29,407 nucleotides of DNA from Apostichopus californicus (taxonomy: Eukaryota > Echinodermata > Holothuroidea > Aspidochirotida > Stichopodidae), in contig JAIPMN010001679.1 in NCBI GenBank assembly GCA_020650975.1, positions 1 through 29,407 on the forward strand. The letters run 5' to 3'. Positions 13,101 through 22,100 of the stretch are shown here, piece after piece. The stretch's first letter is position 1. Each line of letters opens with the position of its first letter. The position numbers and the translations under genes were made by a program. A model generated the notes under the pieces. That model did no database searches, was not told the origin of the DNA, and saw only the letters and a list, made by a program, of their open reading frames with translations.

Positions 13101-16100
13101 TATTCATGCGTGTATTATTATAATTAGCTATCTCTGGCTTGTTGACAATGTCATGAAATTACAGTATTATTGCACAACTTTGTATTTTCTGCAGTGTACA
13201 TTTTGTTCTTTCTTGAAGTGAGAAAAATATCAAGATTATTGCTGTTGAAATATGATCACCATGATGTCTGTTTTTGTCTTCTTCTTCTTCATAGAATAGA
13301 TGTATTGTTCATTGTTTAAATGCTTTGCCAAGTGGAAATTTTTAGCAGGAAATGTAGACAAACAATATTTTATATGACGGAAATTGGCATAACCTACATA
13401 AGTTGTTTAAAAGTGGCATTAGCCAACAGAAATGCTCTGTTTTACCAAAACGAAAATATAACAAAATATTATTGGTACCATAATCTTTCAAATCCACCAT
13501 CTTTCATTTATGACTTGTACATAAAAGCATACATGTTAAATGTGATCTTTTTTTGTGTGTGTTTGCTACCAGAACATGGGATAAGATTAACTGTGTCTTG
13601 CTTCATACTGAAAGCTAGAAAAAAAAATAATAATGACATTTAGGAAAAGATACTATAAACAATGACTCACCAATTATATATTTTTATAAAAGTAATAGAA
13701 TTAGCAATGCTCTTACACCACATTGTATTTTTGGTTGTTGTTGTAAATTTTGTATTTGTGAATGGTCTCCATAGCAGCCAGGATATTTTCATTCTCGAGT
13801 AAAATTTGCACTTTATTGCTGTAACGACCTTTCCCGCTGAATGTCTTAGTTTTAACTCATCATCACAATTGCACATAAAATATTTGTACAGTTGTACTTG
13901 ACTTTGAATGAATTTCTCTGTATTAAGCAATGTTCTCTTGCCTAAATTGGGGGGCTTGTAGAGAAGACATTATCCTCCCCATTTTCTTTATTGCTGAGTT
14001 CAGTGACCTTGCTTGAAATAATATCCAAAAAATGAAGAAACTAAAATGCTGGGATTGCAACTTTTTAGGCCTTTGCTTAATATCAAGAAGGTTGAGTATT
14101 TACATTTAACGCCTGATTCCTGAGTCATCAGCTCGGATTTTTGTGGAAACAGTTCTTTAATTTGACATTTTCTGAGCTAAATATCTTCTTTTTATTTCAG
14201 GACACTGGTGAACCAAAAATAAAGAGGCCCAGAGGTAGGCCAAAAGGCAGTCTCAACAAAAACAGAAAACCAGTAAGTAAAACTGTACTAATCTATTAAA
14301 AGCATTTTGAAAATGTTTACGAAGTCAACCTTGCCATCTTTCTGTCTGCTGGTATCCTGACCAATCATCTGCTTTGTGGGTGTCATGCTTTGATACATAA
14401 CATACTCTTTAAAAGCAGTTGGTTTCATTGTATGAGCACAATTTAAATACTGTACATACAGTATATTGTCCATACTCTTTTTTACAAAATATTAATTTAG
14501 GCAGCTTAATTACATAATGAACACAATTTATGAAATACAGTATTTGATGGCATTCCAAAAAAGAGTTTTGTTTATAATCATACCTATTTTTCTAATCACT
14601 CTACAGCCTCCAGAGCCGACAGAGAAAAAACCAAGAGGAAGGCCAAAGGGTAGCATCAGCAGAGAAAGACAAATGGTAAGTTCAACCAAACTATTTGTTG
14701 AGATCTTCATCTGAAATTCACAGACCATGATTGAATGAAAAATTGTGAAGAAAACTACACATCTTATAGTTTTTGCAAGTTTACTGATGCTGTTTTCACA
14801 AAACACAGAGGAGCTCTTAGCAATTTACCATTTATATTATGCATTGAAGTTGAACATGGTCAACTGCTACTCCATTAATGGATTCTATGAAACTGTGTAT
14901 GAGATGTGATATGTAGCCTACCACATTAAATGTGTTATATAGTGCTCACCTAGTGTTAACTGTAAGTGCAACTCGCCTACTGTACTGTTGGCAACATTGC
15001 TTAATAGATTGCTTAACAGAAACATTGCTTAACAGAAACATTGCTTAACAGAAACATTGCTTAATAGATTTTCAAGTTGTATGAAATGAAAGAAAGATCC
15101 TTGGGACCATTTGGTGGCAGTCTTGGTTGGGGAGTGAATCTAACAGTTACCTTCTTGAAACTTCACTTTTGTCATCATGATAGAAGCTTGAAAAGGATGC
15201 ACTTCCTAAATTTTCATATTTTTCTTTTTTTGTTTCAGAAAATTCTGGGAATGCCAAGAGGCAGAGGTCGACCAAAGGGAAGCAAAACAAAGAAGTCATC
15301 AGTAAGAACAAAGTTCCTTTCGTTTTTAAAGTATTTAATGAGTTTTTGATTCTTCAGTTCAAGTTAGGGTTAGTTCAGTTCAAGTTCAAGTGCAAGTGCA
15401 AGTTCAGTTCATATCTATAGTTCAATTGTTTGTCTTTTCAGAATTAAAACAAGTTGTCATTTTCAAAATATCTCAAGAAGACTTTGTATCTGCTGCATGA
15501 AAAAGTGGAAGAGTTATGTGTGATCTTATTCAAAGGCAACCTTTTTTTGACCAAATTTTGGGCAAGCTGTAAGGTGTAAACTATAAAAAAGCAGCTGTTT
15601 CTGTTCCAAAATTCCTATTTTCAGTATATTAAAAGTTTCCAGTCTCATATGGACAGTTTTCGCTCGTTTTTTTCCTCCAGTGTATGTTACTGAATATTCC
15701 CAATCTTAATTTCAAGAATATCCCATCATGAAAACTGGATTACAGTATTCCTATGTACATTACTATCAATGAAAAGCAAAGTCCCAAAGTTATGGCTTGA
15801 TTAATATCTGGTATCGCTGACATGAATAATGATATCGTATTTTAAGTGACTTACAGGCAGTATTCCTATTATTAATGCATTGATCATTACAGAATAACCC
15901 AGTATTCTTACAAGCCATCTTTTATGAGTTGAATAAGCTATATTTTTCAATACATTTTCAGTGCCATGGTGGACTGAAATTGATTAACAACATAGCTTGA
16001 TTCTGTTAACTTGATTAATCCACGTGTCGTTTCAAATAAATGAATTAAAAATAAAGAATTCTTAATTTTTCAGAGCAGTGATGGTAGTCCAAGCAAACGG

Positions 16101-19100
16101 GGCAGAGGCCGACCAAAGGGAAGCCCGAACAAGAGTAAATTAGTTGCAACGCTGGTGAGTAATATACACTACAAGTACACATCAGATAATGATGTGAAGT
16201 GCAAAAACAAACAACTGGTAACCTGAGCTCATACATGACAACGAAGATACAAAACTTGAAATGTGTAACCTACATTAAGGAACATTGATATAAACTAACT
16301 GCCAAAATAAACAAATTGCCCGAAATTTCAAGAATCAAAGCAGAGTAACAAGTCATTGAACTGTTTGACCTTGATATGGATCTTGCAATAAACTGTTCTG
16401 GATATCTATTATATATAGCAGATTGCCAATCATGATACACTTTCATAAATTTCATGATTTCACCGTGGCAGTGGTAAAAGTAATCCTAACTTGAAGTGTG
16501 GTAGCAAGTTTTCCTATTACAGTATGTGTTTTTCACATAAACTGTCAAACCATGAGTCCAGCAACCATGATGTACATTTGTAAAGCATATATGTAAGTAA
16601 GTAAGTAATATTTATATAGCGCATAATCAGCAAAGCTGCTCAAAGCGCTTTACAAATGTAAAACCTAAAAACAAATAGTAACATACACCTAAATAATAAA
16701 TATATAGAACCAATTAGGCATAAAATGTAAAAGCCTAAAGCAACAATGTAAAAAACACACGTACTAAACGATAATAAAAATTTAAAAAAAAGAGTCCAAA
16801 ACGCATATAGTCCAAAACAAATTCAGAAGTATGTAAATAGTAAAATAGATTAAATCATAGTAAATGTTTAAATATGTCCAAGTCTATGTGGTTTACACAT
16901 AAACTGTCAAACCATGATGTCCATTTGTAAAGCTGATGTTCAAATCATCAATATCAAGTAACTACTCCTTTGTTAGCATTCCTATATATCAGCCAGTATA
17001 AGGAATGAAAAAAGAATCCCAAATTCTTTCTCTCCAGACCTTTCTTATTATTCTTGATATATTTACATGAACACAAAAGCTTGTACTCAGTTGTGGTTGT
17101 CCAATGTGACCTTTAGTGCAGCTATTTTAAGTAAACTGCACCAAAATACATATCAAAAGAGTGCCAAAATTAACAATGATTCTTCTATGTAAATTACCTG
17201 GAGTTTGAATTATTTCTCAAAACATAGATGTGCATGTTTATTATGTCGCCTCAACTCCTTGAATTTAATTTCAATGTTTGGTGGCATGGCAAGGAACAAC
17301 ACGACAAGATGCAAGGGTTAAAGGTCACACAAGCAAATAGTTGATTTTAATGATGGTTTATTTAAAACGATTCAGGTGTGATTCTTGACTGATCTGTTAC
17401 CGTAAACACGAGTGGAGCTCATCTGCTATGTTTGCACACTTTGCTATCACATGTTCTTCTTCCACCAATCAGAGATGCTTAATGCTTAACTTACACATCA
17501 TTCAGTACCACAACCAAATCATATAAGACACTCGCATCATTTTTAGGAAATCAGTCAACTTTTATGCATACAATTTATATATTATCACTTTATTCATAAC
17601 ATGTGCATCAGTGTAAAGTGTTATTATACAACAATGTTTTCAACTCATTGCAAACCTAAATAATGAGTGATAATTTATCTTGACTGCACCATGATCAAAC
17701 CCACCATGCTATCCTCTCAGATTCACATATTGTACAAGTAAACATGACTCTAGCTAGTTCTGATACGTGACCAGAATCTCAGTCCAGATGAATGAAAGAA
17801 GAAATCCACAAAACTGGACAACACCACCGTTTTCATTTTTGATTCCTTGCTGATGGCAAAAGAAATCTATGCCATGGTGATGGCGATGCGTGATTACTCA
17901 AAAAGTACACAACTGGTTGATTGCATACATGGGTTTGTGGATTCTGGGGTCACTAGAAGTCAAAATCTGAAAGAAAATAACACAATGACTCCCCTAAGTA
18001 ACGTTTGGTAGATCCAGCTTGGTGGGTAAACAAATTTGTGGTTTCTAATAGAGGTCAAAGGTCATTTGAGGTCACCAGAGGTCAAAGTCCTTGATGTACA
18101 GTGTCACGTGCAATGTTCTCACATAAACAGTGGCAAGGAATCATTTCCGGACTCGATCTCACGTGGCTGGGTTTATTCATATGTACTTGCATAGCAAGTG
18201 ATTTCACACCAAAGAAACGATAACATTCTCTACCCAGTTCTTAGCAAGTCTCAGTTTCGGTACATTTCAACAATTCAATTGTCGTGACACGTTTGTAGCA
18301 AGTAACTCCATTCTTTGTACTTATATATAGACCCCGTAGATATTTGGCTTTATCATGTGTATTCTACTTTTCCTTTTCAAGGACAGCGGAGATGGGAGCC
18401 CAGCAAAGAGAGGGCGAGGTAGGCCAAAGGGAAGTCCCAACAAGAAGAAAATGACTATGATACCAGTAAGTGTATACCAACCAAAAGAATCACCTCAACT
18501 AGCCAAAAGCATTGGTAGAGGTGCAGGGCTAAAGGATTGATCCTCATTACAGATAGTGCCCTCAAAAGTCCTTGTAGATTAGGGAAACTGGGACACTGAG
18601 GTTGTGTTGTTTGGAAGCACAGCACTAGTGAACCATTCCTTTAGGTGTTAATGTTTTGTTTAGGGAAAGGAAAGGAAACATGTAATTGATAAGAAAAATG
18701 ACTAGTTGCAAGGTACGGTCAAGCGGGGTCAGGCTTGTCCTTGACATCACGTAGATCACTGACCGTGTGTCTGTGGTCTGTAGGGGAAGTTATATGAGGT
18801 CAACGTTCGCCATCACCGAAAAAAGGCTGGAAGCGAAAGGGAAAGTTGTCTGTGCACACACTGAAAGTAGTGAATAGCTTACAAAATATTGACAAAAGTA
18901 GCATTTTTCCAAGAAAGGAACACATTATTGAAATGATGTGTGTGTTGTTACTCAGTGTTATCAGACAAAGTCTAAATAAGATAACAGGAAAGGAAAGAAC
19001 TGAATGAAACTATTTGATTGAAATCATTTTCTAATTACAGAGGAGAAGACCAGGGAGGCCTCGTGGAAGACCTAGAAAAGTTGTGAGTATAAACACTTTT

Positions 19101-22100
19101 TTTTGGGGGGTCAAAGAAGTTCAACTGTGTTGGGAAAAGTCTTTGACCTCCTTTCACAAAATTATTACATGCATGCTGAACAGTGTCTGGATTGAATCGG
19201 TTTCAAAAATAAAACATAATTCCATCCCTTCTTCGACTCATGTTGCACTGCGGTAGTTAGTTCACCACACACCCCCTCCTTGTCTGAAATTAGCTTTGTA
19301 CAGTATAAAGAGAACCTTGTGTCTTTTCCAGTTCATGTCCTGGAGAAATCCAGTGTGATTTCATTTTACCAATTCCTCAGTTGCTTCAACATTTTTGTCC
19401 TCCCAATGTAAGTTCTTTATTAGGATTTTCCAAAGTCTGAAAGAAATCACTATATGGTTATCTTCAATAATCTCACATTGTGGCTCTGTAGGTGATTGGT
19501 ACATAACTTGCAATCCTTCAATGGTAATGTCAGGGGTGAATGGGTGGGGGTGGGGAGGGGTGACAGTGGTCATAGGTTTATCAGTAGGTTCTAGTTTGCT
19601 TCTGGGTTTTGTTTTCAAGGCAGATTCTTCAAGTGTTTCCAAACAATGGCATAAGCAAGAGGTTGGGGTGGGCCAGGCATTACCTTTTGTTTGAACCGGA
19701 CCAGTTGCACTTTTGTCTGATAACTTAAAACTCCTGTCATAAACTAAAATTGATTTCCTCTCCCCTTCTGCTCCTATCCTCTAATCTCTAAAGCGTGTTC
19801 ACACAGCTAAGGTTCTGTTACATCATGCTCCTGTTCATAATACAGGCCCTCGTGAAGGGGTTCGTCAAACATTGTGTTCTACCTGGGAATTTCCCATAAT
19901 CATACCCTCTAATAATTGCCACTCTTTGAGATCAAAAATGGATTCATTCTTTCAAGTATCACAGTTTCAGAGGTATCATTTAATACCGACTTGACGGGGG
20001 CGATATAAAAGTCATGTGCTACTGTGATCTGTCACGAGGTAACATCTTGTACAGACTAATCTAGGGAAATTGAATTGGTTGATTTCTGGGGTTAGAGGAA
20101 GCCTATCGCTGCTTAGACTTCCCTTAGCCACTTCCAGACACTGAGGGAACAGCTGCTGGATTGACCACAAGCATCAGCTCTCGGTCTATTTTAACATCTT
20201 TTACCTGGAAAAAGGAAGTTTCTGTGTCGTAGAGGGATCCGTGCATGAAAGTAGGAGGGTGTCGAAATTGTCATCTTTTACAAAAGAAGGTCAAAATATT
20301 TAATCGGAGACGGGTCAACTGATAAATCCATTATTGTGGATTACAATCTTGAAGTTGTCTCCCCAGTAATCACTGCCTTTGCCTGCTTCGGGTAAACGTT
20401 TCAGAATTTATATTGGAAAAATTCGATTTATTCGATAAAATTCGATTTATATTGGAAAAACTCGACCAAAATTTGCCAAGATGATGAGCCTTTTATCTTT
20501 CGTTTTATCTTCCAAATTACATCAAAACTTGTTACCATCTGGAGAAAAATTGCCCGCATATTTACCCATGCCCATAACTGTTTTGTACCCTCTTGAACCC
20601 TGTGCTGCTTTGTACCCAAGTTATGTCCCACTGTACTCTAGCCTGTACCCATGTGTACCCCCTGAAAGCTCTTATTAAAGCATCCGATCAGGTAACACCT
20701 CACCCAAGTCCAGTCCCCTCCCCGAGTAGTTGCAGCCGATCTGGGCCACTCTTTGCTGGTGACTTGTACTCTGAGAAATATCCAGCCACTCCTGAAATGC
20801 TTTCACCTTCTTTCAGTGAGATGAGCCTTAATCATTGATCTAAGATACAATCAGGGAACTGCACTGATATTAAGAATATTTAGCTTCGAATGTGCTAGAA
20901 AGATAAAAAAGAAAGGAAAGAAATGGTCACATGGGTCAAATTGAAACACTACTTTTATTGCTGTTCTTGATACACTGGGCCTCACTGCAACATTCGGGTC
21001 AGTTAAACATCCTCAATCTTTCTAGCACTTAGTTTTAGGGTTTGCACCTGCTGGAAGTTTCCGTTTGGCTTTAACATATCAAGTTGAAACTCAAGTGTGA
21101 ACTATGTATGACATATAACCTTTATTCGAATCATTCTAGAAGTGAAGGGCTTTGTGTGCCGAGGGAAATCGGTCATAAACTTGACAAATCAATTTGCTGT
21201 AAGTACAGTAGTCGAGGTTGCTGTGTAAATATTTCAGTCACTCACAGACCAAGATACAAAATGTTTGCGACTCAACTGAAACATATTCTTCCAGTGATGT
21301 GATCCATGATCTTAATGGACGGAGGGGCGCATCGATACCGACATAATTACATGCTCCAGTTACTGGTTGACACAGGCAATCACTTGATATGCGCCTCCTG
21401 CATTCTGTGCTATTGGTTGTTTGCACTTTGTAAATTATTAAAGGTGCATGCTATTCAAGTCATACGCCCACATAAATCATTGTTTGCATTGAACTAATTT
21501 AAACTGCATCAAAATACGTGTCTAAGGAGTTGATTGGAAGTACAAACAGGATTATATATTGGTATATATATTATATATGGTATATACTATACTATCTATC
21601 CATCTACACTATATACTATAAATATTATATATTGGTGTACATTCTATCATGGGTGTAAACTTCTTTGGTTCGAAATTTGCCCAGAAAGATTAAGGTGGGG
21701 GGAGGGGGTAATAATATCTTCATAATTCATGTTTTGTATTACAAAATAAAGTGGCTTTCAAGTCAAGAGCTGGTGAGGGTAAGGTATAGCAAGGGGGACT
21801 CATAGAATGTTGGTGAACAGAGGGGGGTGGGGGTGCTAATGAAAATTCATCGTAGAGGTGGGGGAGCAGCCAGATGGCAACAAGTTCCTTTAACTTCTCA
21901 ATCAACACTTCACATTCAATCCTAAGATTTGTCCTACTAGTAGTACTTTTATCCTGCAATGTTCTTCTTTAGTTTAGTTATGTTTAGTACTATAGTTAGT
22001 CCTGTATTTAGTCCCATATTGAGTCCTGTATTTAGTCATACTTACACCAATGAGTGTAGGTCCTACTGTAAATAAAACACTTACTGACAGAGCCACCCCT

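Noticed and set aside
19361..19642. Minus-strand open frame of 93 codons with a charged, protein-like composition
   Set aside because: It begins at a non-ATG codon, matches nothing I recognise, and has an equally long open frame on the other strand.
20004..20011. TATAAAAG box in intron 7 after a GC-rich stretch, possible internal promoter
   Set aside because: No downstream coding exon before the acidic tail 4 kb away and no initiator evidence; one short match is expected by chance.
21084..21497. Cys-containing short frames resembling a small secreted peptide
   Set aside because: No signal peptide or regular cysteine spacing; several overlapping frames on both strands suggest chance.
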